Of a DNA stretch of 64,000 nucleotides, positions 8,049 to 16,244 are shown one piece after another. The notes beneath the pieces were generated by a model, which saw only the letters and a program-made list of their open reading frames with translations, was not told the DNA's origin and did not search any database. The stretch's first letter is position 1; the number at the start of each line of letters is the position of its first letter. This DNA is from Planctomycetaceae bacterium (lineage in GTDB: Bacteria > Planctomycetota > Planctomycetia > Pirellulales > Pirellulaceae): the NCBI GenBank assembly GCA_027487485.1, contig JAIYDN010000052.1, forward strand, positions 299,980 to 363,979. The letters are read 5' to 3'. A program made the translations under genes and the position numbers.

Positions 8049-10469
8049 TCACTGTGATACGGTTAAGCCTTGAGCGCGTTGCCCCAAGGTTGTTTGGCTG
8101 AACCCACGACCCAAATGATCCATCTTGCGATAGAGCACCACGATCGGAACGGAGCCGGAAGCATCGATGACCGCTTCGATTCTCGCGAATCCAGCGGATT
8201 GTTCGAAATACCCCACACTCTGGACTCGCATCGCATCGCCACCCGCTGTAATGAGCGGAGCAATGGTCTGCATTTCTTGTAACGTGATGATCCCTTCGAC
8301 CATCGGCCATGTTTCCAATTTTCGATTGCTGTTGTCGGCATCTTGCGAACGCGATTCAATCAGCTTTTCTAAAACCTCTTCCGAGATTCCAGGCAACCCA
8401 GCGAGAACTTCGCGAGGAGCCTCATTTATATTAATCCGACCTGGTAGAACTGTCGCTTCCACCGCAGTGAGTTTGTCCATGATCGTTGGCAAATAAGTGG
8501 CCATTGCGATCGGCGATGGATTGAGCGGCGAGGTAAATGTCACCTGTTCGTTGTTCACGTTCGCTGTGAATTGCGCCCCAATCAAATCCAATACTTGCCG
8601 CACTTTGCCTTGCGCACCCTGCGAAATGTCGATCTTCAAGGACTCGAAATTGGCTGCCTTCCACTCTTGGGTCTTTGCCCCGGCACCTCCGCCGGCCCCC
8701 CCGGCCCCAGCAACTACCCCAACTCCACCCATCATGCCGCCATTGCCGCGCCCAGGCCCACCCGGTCCCCTGCCATTGCCTCCACCGGGCCCGTTACCGC
8801 CTGGGCCATTACCGCCTGGGCCGTTGCCACCAGGGCCATTGCCTCGTTGACCACCACCTGCTTGGCCATTTCCTTGTCCGCCCGCTTGGCGACCGCCCGC
8901 CGGACGTCCACCACCTGGGGGTTGCAGGAACGAAACCATGGTCAGTGGGCTTGTAGCCATGGGTGCAAAGAATGGGGAATTCGAAGAGAGGTCAATATTG
9001 GACCTTCCGGGTCTGCCGCCACCACCTGGCCGCCCCTGACCTTGCCCTTGCCCGCCCTGACCTTGCCCGCCGTTTCCGCCGGCCCCAGGTCGACCACCGT
9101 TTCCATTATTTCCGCCTGGCCCACCAGGTCCGCCGGGCCCACCAGGTCCTCCCGGACCGCCTGGTCGGCCTTGACCGTTCCCTTGGCCGCCTCGACCTCC
9201 GCCAGCCGCGCCGCCACCAGCAGCACCGCCCGGAATCCCTGCCCCGCCGGGCGCTGCCCCGCCAGCTCCACTTGCACCGCTCGCTCCGCTGCCACCGCTG
9301 TTCACGCGATAGGCGATGATAAATGTCGCCAGATCGTCACCAACCGCTGCAGCAAGGTCCGATTGCAACGTCTCAAGGTCGGAGCTGTTGATGTTGATTC
9401 GAGCTGAGCCATCGGCGGCAACATTTTTTTCCCTGGAATAGAGTGTCATGTAATTTGCCCAACCTAAATCAGGTGGCGATTCAGAATCACTCGCTTCGGT
9501 GCCTGTTGCAGAGCTACCAAGAGTTCCGGCCGTACCGTTCAGCGCGGCAGCCGATTCCGAAGCTTCCAGAACTCCGTTACGATTTTGATCCAATCCGAAA
9601 AGCAACTGAGGTGTAACGCCGCGCACCAATAGCAATTGCTCAATCGATTGCAATGGTCCGTTTACAGGCGAATACGGTGTAGGAAGCTGATTGTAATAAT
9701 CGCGTTCACAACCATACTCGCGAGCTTCATCGTCTGCGTCGACGAAATCCAAAATAGAATCCGCAATATCTTCTGTCATTCCTGGCATGGCCATCAGCAG
9801 AGATCGCCCTATTCCACCAGCGGCAGCGTCGCTGGCTGCACCCGCCGCCGCAGCACCGGTTCCTGAACTAGCAGCACCCGCGCCCGCACCACTCGCGCCT
9901 GCACCGCTTGCACCAATACCCATGGACGCCAAATTAGCACCACCCGCCTGCTGCATGACCTGTCCCAGTGTCATTTGGCTATCAATTACGGGAAGTACAT
10001 TGATGTTCAGTCTCGCGGATTCGTTTTGTAAACCATAGCGAACGCCCGCAAAAGCGCCCGTCTCGTCCATGTCAGAAGCGATCAAAGTGTAGTTGCATAC
10101 ATTCAAAGGATTGCTCCCTTGCAGAACTGGAATCGCTTGAAAATTGGACGCATTGTTGTAGGTCCCACCAGCTTCCTCCCTGTCTTTTCGACTAGCAGTC
10201 AAAAACAATCTAGCCGCATCGATGCCCGAATCAGCTGCATTGCGAGCCTGAATCGACTCGCCCGCAAGTCTCGATTCTTCGTGACCGATCAACATGGTTT
10301 GAGTGAACGCGAGCGCGCTGAGTGTGATAGCAGCCAAAACCAGCAACACAACCAGCAAAATGAAACCTCGCCTCGGAATACCCTTGCGAACCAGAACACT
10401 CTGGTCCAATCCTCTGCGGTTCTTGGTTAGCCTTGGCCCAGATGATTTTCGTCGTTTTCGATTGCTCAT
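8049..10469 (-). CDS. gspK: GspK-like minor pseudopilin with collagen-like inserts
   Basis: Large minor pseudopilin expected at the tip of the type II pseudopilus. The start at 10469 overlaps the gspJ stop by four bases (ATGA) and gives 806 residues; an upstream extension to 10733 would run through gspJ and is rejected. The type III signal is RRG followed by FILLVVLLVL (residues 33-58) and has no Glu at +5, as is normal for GspK. Helical SAM-like domains with helix-hairpin-helix character are visible around 218-290 and 675-705 (NINEAPREVLAGLPGI). Unusually, three low-complexity blocks interrupt it: Ala/Gly-rich 175-220, then Gly/Pro-rich about 390-490 and 518-600 with GGP and GNGPGGNGPGG repeats. 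Ordinary GspK proteins have about 300-350 residues. Confidence 0.85.
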   Translation of the reverse strand: MSNRKRRKSSGPRLTKNRRGLDQSVLVRKGIPRRGFILLVVLLVLAAITLSALAFTQTMLIGHEESRLAGESIQARNAADSGIDAARLFLTASRKDREEAGGTYNNASNFQAIPVLQGSNPLNVCNYTLIASDMDETGAFAGVRYGLQNESARLNINVLPVIDSQMTLGQVMQQAGGANLASMGIGASGAGASGAGAGAASSGTGAAAAGAASDAAAGGIGRSLLMAMPGMTEDIADSILDFVDADDEAREYGCERDYYNQLPTPYSPVNGPLQSIEQLLLVRGVTPQLLFGLDQNRNGVLEASESAAALNGTAGTLGSSATGTEASDSESPPDLGWANYMTLYSREKNVAADGSARININSSDLETLQSDLAAAVGDDLATFIIAYRVNSGGSGASGASGAGGAAPGGAGIPGGAAGGGAAGGGRGGQGNGQGRPGGPGGPGGPGGPGGPGGNNGNGGRPGAGGNGGQGQGGQGQGQGRPGGGGRPGRSNIDLSSNSPFFAPMATSPLTMVSFLQPPGGGRPAGGRQAGGQGNGQAGGGQRGNGPGGNGPGGNGPGGNGPGGGNGRGPGGPGRGNGGMMGGVGVVAGAGGAGGGAGAKTQEWKAANFESLKIDISQGAQGKVRQVLDLIGAQFTANVNNEQVTFTSPLNPSPIAMATYLPTIMDKLTAVEATVLPGRININEAPREVLAGLPGISEEVLEKLIESRSQDADNSNRKLETWPMVEGIITLQEMQTIAPLITAGGDAMRVQSVGYFEQSAGFARIEAVIDASGSVPIVVLYRKMDHLGRGFSQTTLGQRAQGLTVSQ
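8679..8921. repeat. Second Gly/Pro-coding repeat block inside gspK
   Basis: On the minus strand this stretch encodes tandem GNGPGG units and GGR/GGQ variants. The DNA repeats a CCGCCTGGGCCATTA-like 15-base unit near 8800-8840. It is expandable sequence inside the reading frame. Confidence 0.7.
9006..9302. repeat. First Gly/Pro-coding repeat block inside gspK
   Basis: On the minus strand this stretch encodes consecutive GGP triplets (five in a row near 9120-9160) flanked by GGQGQ and GRPGG runs. The spacing of proline every third residue is collagen-like. Confidence 0.7.
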
Positions 10470-11545
10470 AGTCCCATCGCTCCCATTCCATTGTCCGAAG
10501 AGCCTGATTGTGACATTCCCTGGGGGGCAACCAAAAGCTGCGAGCCTGGAATGATCGTATTCACCGAGTACATATCGATACCATATTCTTGCATGACATC
10601 CGACGTTAAGGTCGACATGGCAGCCCCCTGAGTCATCGGTTTCGAATTCATAAAGCTTTCGCGTTGCAAGGCGATCGTTACCTTCACGATACGCGGAAGT
10701 CCTTGCTGACTGCCGTCCCATTGCGATTGCCATGTCTCACCATCAAAGTAAGAGAATTCAATCGCTATCACCTCCGGTGCAACGATTTGTCCAGTTTTGA
10801 GCAGTCCGTCGCTTTGAGCGGACTCGTAGGCGAACTGCGTTACGGCTCGATCGACGGACCGTCGTACTAACCCGCCGTTGCTTGTAGTCGCGTTCGCTAC
10901 GGTGCTTCCAGCAGCTGCGGATTGCTGCATCAACGTTGCAAGCGGATCTTGAATTCCTGTTTGCCCTGGGGCTTGAACATAATAGCCAACCGTTTTGATG
11001 TCACTGGGCATATCCCCCATGTTGCCTGTCGTGGGGTCTGCCATTTGGGGATAGTATTCATCGGGCCTTGGCAATCGACTGATGTCAATCTCGAGAGATG
11101 TTGCCGATCCATAGAGACCCGGTGGCAATGGAGCACTTTCGGACGAACCTGCGTCGGCTGTACTGCCGCCCGAAGTCGCTGCACCACCGTTTGTTTGTCC
11201 GGATGCACTAGGACTGCTTGCCCCACCCGATGCGGCGCCGGATGCTCCACCCATGCCCCCAGACGCAGTTGCTGAAGCAGCCCCGCCGGCAGCTGGATCG
11301 CCAGAGAGCATTTGCTCCAATCCGCTCGTGTCAAAGGGCTGATACCGAACTGTCGTTCGGATGTCTTCCGTGATCATGTTCAAAATCGCGCGAGCCATTT
11401 GAGCTTGCCGAACGTTATCTTGACCTCGCTCCTGATTGATCAGAAACATCTGCACCAATCCGCCGATCAAAGCGACAACCGCAACCGTCAACGCTAGCGA
11501 CAGAATCAGTTCCAACAAAGTGAAAGCTTGGCGACGTATTCTCAT
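10466..11545 (-). CDS. gspJ: GspJ-like minor pseudopilin
   Basis: Minor pseudopilin, 359 residues, longer than the usual 200. The prepilin signal is RRQA followed by FTLLELILSL; the residue before the cut is Ala instead of the usual Gly, and Glu is present at +5. The helix runs to about residue 35, and the conserved following segment has QMARAILNMITEDIR. The extra length comes mostly from a Gly/Ala/Ser-rich insert at about residues 82-140. The C-terminal region (VIAIEFSYFDGETWQSQWDG) matches the closing beta sheet of GspJ. Both ends overlap neighbours by ATGA (gspI before, gspK after), so translation is coupled along the minor pseudopilin block. Confidence 0.85.
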   Translation of the reverse strand: MRIRRQAFTLLELILSLALTVAVVALIGGLVQMFLINQERGQDNVRQAQMARAILNMITEDIRTTVRYQPFDTSGLEQMLSGDPAAGGAASATASGGMGGASGAASGGASSPSASGQTNGGAATSGGSTADAGSSESAPLPPGLYGSATSLEIDISRLPRPDEYYPQMADPTTGNMGDMPSDIKTVGYYVQAPGQTGIQDPLATLMQQSAAAGSTVANATTSNGGLVRRSVDRAVTQFAYESAQSDGLLKTGQIVAPEVIAIEFSYFDGETWQSQWDGSQQGLPRIVKVTIALQRESFMNSKPMTQGAAMSTLTSDVMQEYGIDMYSVNTIIPGSQLLVAPQGMSQSGSSDNGMGAMGL

Positions 11546-12150
11546 CGGCTTCCTCCCGATGCAGATCCGCCGGCGCTGCCGCTGGCAGCACCCCCGGTTG
11601 TTCCACCGCTTTCAGTTCCCGTCCCGCTCGACTGCGGGGCCGTATCCAAACCAAGATTTGGATCGATCATCCAACGAACAACGAAGAATAGCTCTGGGTT
11701 TTCTGTGGTTGAGTTCGGCTGGTCCGATATGCTCAATCGAACACCCACCATGTCTTTGCGTTCGGCTGTAACGGTTTGAATTTGATAATACCAAGTCCCA
11801 CGCACACCTGCGTCCGTGATTTCGGTCCATGTATTGCCTTGCACAGGGATTGCCCCGACAAGGACTTCCGACATTTTCGATTCGCAAAGCATCTGCGCCG
11901 TTGCCAGCCGTTGAGCCATCATCCCATTGTCGGTTGCCTGCTTGGTAATCTGTGAAAGCAACGCGACGGACATTGCGAGAATAGCAAGCGACAATACAAC
12001 CTCCAACAAAGACAGCCCCGTTCGTCGACTATTTCGAACTCGACCGCTCCATCGATGCGCTGGAAGATTGGCAGATGCATAGTTGCCGTGAAGACAATGA
12101 AGCCCCATTCTCGTTAGGGTGATGGCCGTAAACCGTGTCAGTTCAGTCAT
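11542..12150 (-). CDS. gspI: GspI-like minor pseudopilin
   Basis: Minor pseudopilin of 202 residues. The ATG at 12150 is chosen because AAGGA lies at 12158-12162 with a seven-base spacer; the longer frame to 12192 has no such site and would overlap gspH. The leader before the cut is unusually long (about 45 residues), ending RRTG, then LSLLEVVLSLAILAMSVALL with Glu at +5. The segment QRLATAQMLCESKMSEV after the helix is typical of GspI. The C-terminus ends in a Gly/Ser/Ala-rich tail, echoing the low-complexity segments in gspJ and gspK. The stop overlaps the gspJ start (ATGA). Confidence 0.82.
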   Translation of the reverse strand: MTELTRFTAITLTRMGLHCLHGNYASANLPAHRWSGRVRNSRRTGLSLLEVVLSLAILAMSVALLSQITKQATDNGMMAQRLATAQMLCESKMSEVLVGAIPVQGNTWTEITDAGVRGTWYYQIQTVTAERKDMVGVRLSISDQPNSTTENPELFFVVRWMIDPNLGLDTAPQSSGTGTESGGTTGGAASGSAGGSASGGSR

Positions 12151-12172
12151 GCTTGAGTCCTTTGGATTGACG

Positions 12173-12856
12173 CTAGGGTGCAACCACAGCAACAGAACTT
12201 GGGTCTACCGAGGTTAGTCGCAGCGAGCTTACTTGCCCAGTAATCCCTCGCAGCTGAATCGCCATTCGTCGCCCTCGTTCATCCACCAAAACGATTTGAG
12301 CCGTTGTGCATGAACCATCGGGATAGAGCAGCAATGGTGATGACAATCCGTTGGTTGTTCCGCCAGCCCCATTCGCGGGAACAGCTTCGCCTGTTTTCTG
12401 GATCTCCAACGCATTCCTGGAATCAATCAAGGTCTCGACTCCAAAAAATACCACGCCCTCTCCGAGTTCTTTCATATCCTGCGTGCCATCCTCCGACATC
12501 GTCGTCGCGCCGCCAGATGAAGATTCCGTTTCTACAACCGATCCGTCTGCGGTTTGGACGGTTGCGCCAAGCGAGGCGTCCGAAGAGTCATTCGTGCCAA
12601 GCCAAGGAACGATCGAATAGGAGTTTCCGTTGATCGTTCCTTGCATCACTTGGGCTTGCCCCGTTCGCATGGCCGTCACTCGCGCTTCCATCAACTCATT
12701 TTTCAGTTGAGTGATTGACTCGGACAGCCTTCGGCTAGTCACCATAGAGTCGATTGTAGGAATAGCAATCCCTGCAACCGCGACCAAAATCGCCATCACC
12801 AAAAGAAGCTCGAATAGCGTGATGCCTGGTCGATTTGAGTTCTTTTGGCGAAACAT
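12173..12856 (-). CDS. gspH: GspH-like minor pseudopilin
   Basis: Pseudopilin of 227 residues. The short leader ends RPG, followed by ITLFELLLVMAILVAVAGIAIP with Glu at +5, and then the polar helix RRLSESITQLKNELMEARVTAMRTGQ that is characteristic of GspH/FimT. The C-terminal part has beta-strand character ending in VDERGRRMAIQLRGITGQV. The order G-H-I-J-K and even spacing (23 bases from gspG, 22 to gspI) support the assignment. A general FimT/FimU-type minor pilin is the alternative reading. Confidence 0.82.
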   Translation of the reverse strand: MFRQKNSNRPGITLFELLLVMAILVAVAGIAIPTIDSMVTSRRLSESITQLKNELMEARVTAMRTGQAQVMQGTINGNSYSIVPWLGTNDSSDASLGATVQTADGSVVETESSSGGATTMSEDGTQDMKELGEGVVFFGVETLIDSRNALEIQKTGEAVPANGAGGTTNGLSSPLLLYPDGSCTTAQIVLVDERGRRMAIQLRGITGQVSSLRLTSVDPSSVAVVAP

Positions 12857-12879
12857 GGCTACATATCCTGACAGTCCTA

Positions 12880-13290
12880 CTAGGACGTAATGTCGTCCGT
12901 GGTACCAGATTGACCATCGGGACCAATACTTCGAATTTCAAACGAACTTCCGTTCAACTTGTATTCGTACGCCTTTCCCCATGGATCGAGCGCAATGGGC
13001 TTATCCAGTTTTTGTACCCAAGAAGCGGGATCTGCGATATCGCTTGGTTGTTGGTGCAATGCGTTGATGTCGGATGGTAGTCCGCCCACTTCGAGCTGAT
13101 ATTGCTTCAGTGCGTTGGACAGGATACCGATGTAAATCTTAGCTTGCTTGACTTTGGCTCCCTCAAGTGTTCCGGTTAGATTCTGGATGGCAAAGCCAGC
13201 CAGCACCACCAAGATCACCAGAACCAAAAGCACTTCCATCAGCGTAAAGCCAAGGCGGCTTGTTCGTCTAGCATTTCTTTTTCGACTCAT
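12880..13290 (-). CDS. gspG: GspG major pseudopilin
   Basis: Major subunit of the pseudopilus, 136 residues, the normal size. The start at 13290 has an AAGGAG ribosome site (13298-13303) with a seven-base spacer, much better than the longer frame from 13335. The prepilin signal is RLG followed by FTLMEVLLVLVILVVLAGFA with Glu at +5. The C-terminal signature of GspG is clear: LDPWGKAYEY and then RSIGPDGQSGTTDDI, the calcium-binding loop. The strong ribosome site fits a highly made subunit. It lies 46 bases after gspF. Confidence 0.93.
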   Translation of the reverse strand: MSRKRNARRTSRLGFTLMEVLLVLVILVVLAGFAIQNLTGTLEGAKVKQAKIYIGILSNALKQYQLEVGGLPSDINALHQQPSDIADPASWVQKLDKPIALDPWGKAYEYKLNGSSFEIRSIGPDGQSGTTDDITS

Positions 13291-13297
13291 CTCAATA

Positions 13298-13303
13298 CTC
13301 CTT
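13298..13303 (-). promoter_or_regulatory. Ribosome binding site of gspG
   Basis: AAGGAG on the minus strand, seven bases before the ATG at 13290. It decides the start and is among the strongest sites in the operon. Confidence 0.75.
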
Positions 13304-13336
13304 GCACGTATTTTCAAAGGGAACTTTTTCTTCAAA

Positions 13337-14548
13337 CTAAAAGACGCTTGAGCCGCTGATAATCGGCAGCATCAAAGCCATAACAACAAACATGACCATA
13401 CCCGCCAAAACCAGCAACATAATAGGCTCCAGTAGGCGAACAACGGTTTCCAACCGACGGAAGGTTGTCTTTTCCAGGTTGTCGGCAATCGTGACCAACA
13501 CATTGTCCAAGCTGTTGGATTCTTCTGCCACCGAAATCATTTCTACAACGGTCTGTGGAAAGTGTCCACTCTTATCAAGCTGCTTTGCCAGTCGTTCACC
13601 AGCTGATATCTCCTCACTTGCTGCTACGATGGACTCTGACAAAATCACATTTCCAGCAGCATGTCGGCTGATTTCTAGCGATCTTAGTAATGGAACCCCG
13701 TTTTGGAGCAAAGTTCCGAGAACTCGGCAAAATCGCGATACGGCCAAATTCAAGAAAACACTTCCAATCAACGGAGTCTTAATCTTTAGCATATCAGCAT
13801 TGCGTTTGCCGTTGTCTGTTTTCAAGTATTGGTTCAAGACCAATACAATCACTGCGATCACACCCAGAATTGCCCACCACCAAACTTTAACAACAGCACT
13901 CAAACCCAGAAGGATTTCGGTCGCTTGCGGCAGAGTCGATTTTTTCCTCATTCCATCGAAGATCGATTCAAACTGAGGAACAAACAAAACAAGCAAGACG
14001 GTGACAACGATGATGCCCACGGACATTACGAACACGGGGTACGCGAGCGCCCCCATAGTCTTGCCTTTCATCTCTTCTTGTTGTTCGATGAATCCGCCAA
14101 CTCGCTCAAGAGCATCCTCCAGAAAGCCACCTTCGCTTCCTGCGCGGACCATGTTCACAGACATCTCGTTGAATATCCGAGGATACCGAGCCATGGCCTC
14201 GCCTAAGGCTTCCCCTTCTTCGACGCGCCCTTTGATTTCAGAGATCGCATTCCGAAGTGTGCGGCTTGCTCCTGATTGATTCGACAGAACGGTTAGCGAC
14301 CTGAGCATTGGCACGCCGCTGCGCAACAACGACGACAGTTGCGTGTAGAAACTGGCCATTTGCCCGCCAGCTACGCGCCGTGTTAGTTTGACCTGCGATC
14401 CTTTGTTGACCGTGATCGAAATTGGAAACAGAGACCTTGCGCCCAACTGAGAAGCCGCATCGCGGGCGTTGGCGGCAGCAATGGTCCCTGCCATCGACTT
14501 GCCGGTCATGTCTCGTGCGACGTATGCGAAATCAGGCAAGCGAATCAC
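13337..14548 (-). CDS. gspF: GspF inner-membrane platform protein
   Basis: Polytopic platform protein that couples the GspE ATPase to pseudopilus growth; 403 residues, the usual size. It contains two copies of the T2SSF domain: the first with FYTQLSSLLRSGVPMLRSL and the second with RFCRVLGTLLQNGVPLLRSLEIS. Three hydrophobic helices lie near 170-195, 220-240 and 375-398. The start is GTG at 14548 and overlaps the gspE stop by 17 bases, indicating coupled translation. The family also covers PilC of type IV pili; the neighbouring GspG-K set favours the secretion-type name. Confidence 0.93.
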   Translation of the reverse strand: MIRLPDFAYVARDMTGKSMAGTIAAANARDAASQLGARSLFPISITVNKGSQVKLTRRVAGGQMASFYTQLSSLLRSGVPMLRSLTVLSNQSGASRTLRNAISEIKGRVEEGEALGEAMARYPRIFNEMSVNMVRAGSEGGFLEDALERVGGFIEQQEEMKGKTMGALAYPVFVMSVGIIVVTVLLVLFVPQFESIFDGMRKKSTLPQATEILLGLSAVVKVWWWAILGVIAVIVLVLNQYLKTDNGKRNADMLKIKTPLIGSVFLNLAVSRFCRVLGTLLQNGVPLLRSLEISRHAAGNVILSESIVAASEEISAGERLAKQLDKSGHFPQTVVEMISVAEESNSLDNVLVTIADNLEKTTFRRLETVVRLLEPIMLLVLAGMVMFVVMALMLPIISGSSVF

Positions 14549-16235
14549 CCTTGGTCGCTCTTAGGACTTCTTCCATGCTGGTTGTCCCTTCGATCGCCTT
14601 TCGAAATGCATCGTCGCGCAACGTCATCATTCCGCCTCGCAATGCAGCCTTCTTGATTTCATAGCTGCTAACGCGATCGTGCGCTAACTGCCTCACTTCC
14701 TCATTCGTCGCTAACAATTCATAGATGCCGAACCGCCCTGCGTACCCCAGGTTGCGGCAAGTCCTGCAGCCGGTTGCACGATAAAGAGGTTTGCCGTCCA
14801 GCTTTTCCCATGGGAAATCTCGAGGCACATCTTCATGCGTTGGATGGTAGGCTTGCTTGCACTCAGGGCACAATCTACGAACAAGTCGTTGCGCCATAAT
14901 GCCTTCCACCGTGCTGGCAACCAAAAACGGTTCGATCCCCATGTCCACGATACGAGTGAAAGCGCCGGCAGCATCGTTGGTGTGCAAGGTGCTAAAGACG
15001 GTGTGGCCCGTCAATGAAGCTTGGATCGCGTTCTCGGCAGTTTCCGCGTCCCGAATTTCACCCACCAGAACAATGTCCGGGTCATGACGCAATATGCTTC
15101 GCAACGAAGCCGCAAACGTCAAACCAATTTTGGAGTGGACTTGGATTTGATTGATACCGTCCAATTGGTATTCGACAGGGTCTTCCGTTGTGATGATCTT
15201 GTTCTCGGGCGACTTGATCTCCAACAACGAACTGTACAGTGTAGTGGTCTTTCCAGACCCTGTTGGACCGGTCACCAGAATGATCCCGTGTGGCAGTCGA
15301 ATCAGTTCGCTAAAAAGCTTGTACGTTGCTTCACCCATGCCAAGGCTGCGAAGGTCGAACTTCATTGAGCCTTTGTCCAAGATACGCATGACTAGGCTTT
15401 CGCCATGGATCATCGGGATCACCGAGAGACGAATATCGATTTCTCGACCGTGCACGCGTAGCTTGATACGACCATCTTGAGGCAATCGCTTTTCAGCAAT
15501 GTTCAAGTGAGCCATAATCTTGAGTCGCGAGATGATTGCAGCTTGGAACCGATTGATTTCGGGCGGAACGGCTTGAGTATGCAAAATTCCGTCGATGCGA
15601 TAACGAACGACCAACCCCGAAGCCTGAGACTCGATGTGCACGTCGCTAGCACGGGTGTCGATCGCTTCGACCAACAACTCATTTACCAGTCGAACGACCG
15701 ACGCTTCTTGTGCTTGCTCACTTAGCTCGCTTCCGTCAGCCTCAATCTTTTCAAGGAGTTCGATCTCGGTTTCTTCATCCGAACGGGAAGCAAGAAGACC
15801 CTCGACCGTTTCGCTTCCAACCCCAAGATGCTTCTTGACCAGCTTGGCCAGTTCTAGCTTCTCTGCAACCAAAGGCACAACCGCCATTCCGGTTGCAGCC
15901 GCTGCTTCGTCGAGTGGATACAGATCCAAAGGGTTGCTGGTGGCTACAAACAGCTGGCCAGCCTCGGATCGGACAGGGAACAAAGAGTGTCGGTAGATCA
16001 GCTTGAGCGGAAAGGTTTGAAGAAGCGACAGATCGACGTCGGCTTCGCGAAGGTCGATGAAGTCCAATCCGAACTCTTCTGCCACGATACGAAGAGCCTG
16101 CTCCTCTTTCGCGAAGCCATTTTTTACAATGCTTTCCAAGATGCCGCCGCCATTGGCAGTTGCGCGCGACTGCTGAAGTTGATCGCTATTGATCAAGCCA
16201 CGTCGCAATAATATTTCGCCAGCTTCGGTAATCAT
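14532..16235 (-). CDS. gspE: GspE/PilB-type secretion ATPase
   Basis: Hexameric cytoplasmic ATPase that powers pseudopilus assembly; 567 residues. An N-terminal MshEN-type domain (1-150) is followed by the catalytic core. Walker A is GPTGSGKT at 323-330, the Asp box is TTEDPVEY, the Walker B region is VLVGEIRDAETA at about 389-400, and the His box includes STLHTND at 415-421. The zinc-binding cysteines are at 456, 459, 490 and 493 (CPEC and CRTC), intact. All catalytic elements are present, so the machine should be energised. The gene starts nine bases after the secretin-like gene and overlaps gspF. Confidence 0.95.
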   Translation of the reverse strand: MITEAGEILLRRGLINSDQLQQSRATANGGGILESIVKNGFAKEEQALRIVAEEFGLDFIDLREADVDLSLLQTFPLKLIYRHSLFPVRSEAGQLFVATSNPLDLYPLDEAAAATGMAVVPLVAEKLELAKLVKKHLGVGSETVEGLLASRSDEETEIELLEKIEADGSELSEQAQEASVVRLVNELLVEAIDTRASDVHIESQASGLVVRYRIDGILHTQAVPPEINRFQAAIISRLKIMAHLNIAEKRLPQDGRIKLRVHGREIDIRLSVIPMIHGESLVMRILDKGSMKFDLRSLGMGEATYKLFSELIRLPHGIILVTGPTGSGKTTTLYSSLLEIKSPENKIITTEDPVEYQLDGINQIQVHSKIGLTFAASLRSILRHDPDIVLVGEIRDAETAENAIQASLTGHTVFSTLHTNDAAGAFTRIVDMGIEPFLVASTVEGIMAQRLVRRLCPECKQAYHPTHEDVPRDFPWEKLDGKPLYRATGCRTCRNLGYAGRFGIYELLATNEEVRQLAHDRVSSYEIKKAALRGGMMTLRDDAFRKAIEGTTSMEEVLRATKGDSLA

Positions 16236-16244
16236 TTCCGTATT

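Noticed and set aside
8571..9407. Long plus-strand open frame opposite gspK
   Set aside because: It is the antisense of the Gly/Pro repeats, has no ribosome site or family match, and the minus-strand frame is clearly gspK.
10470..10733. 88-residue N-terminal extension of gspK
   Set aside because: It runs through gspJ in another frame; the start at 10469 overlaps the gspJ stop by ATGA and gives a proper prepilin leader.
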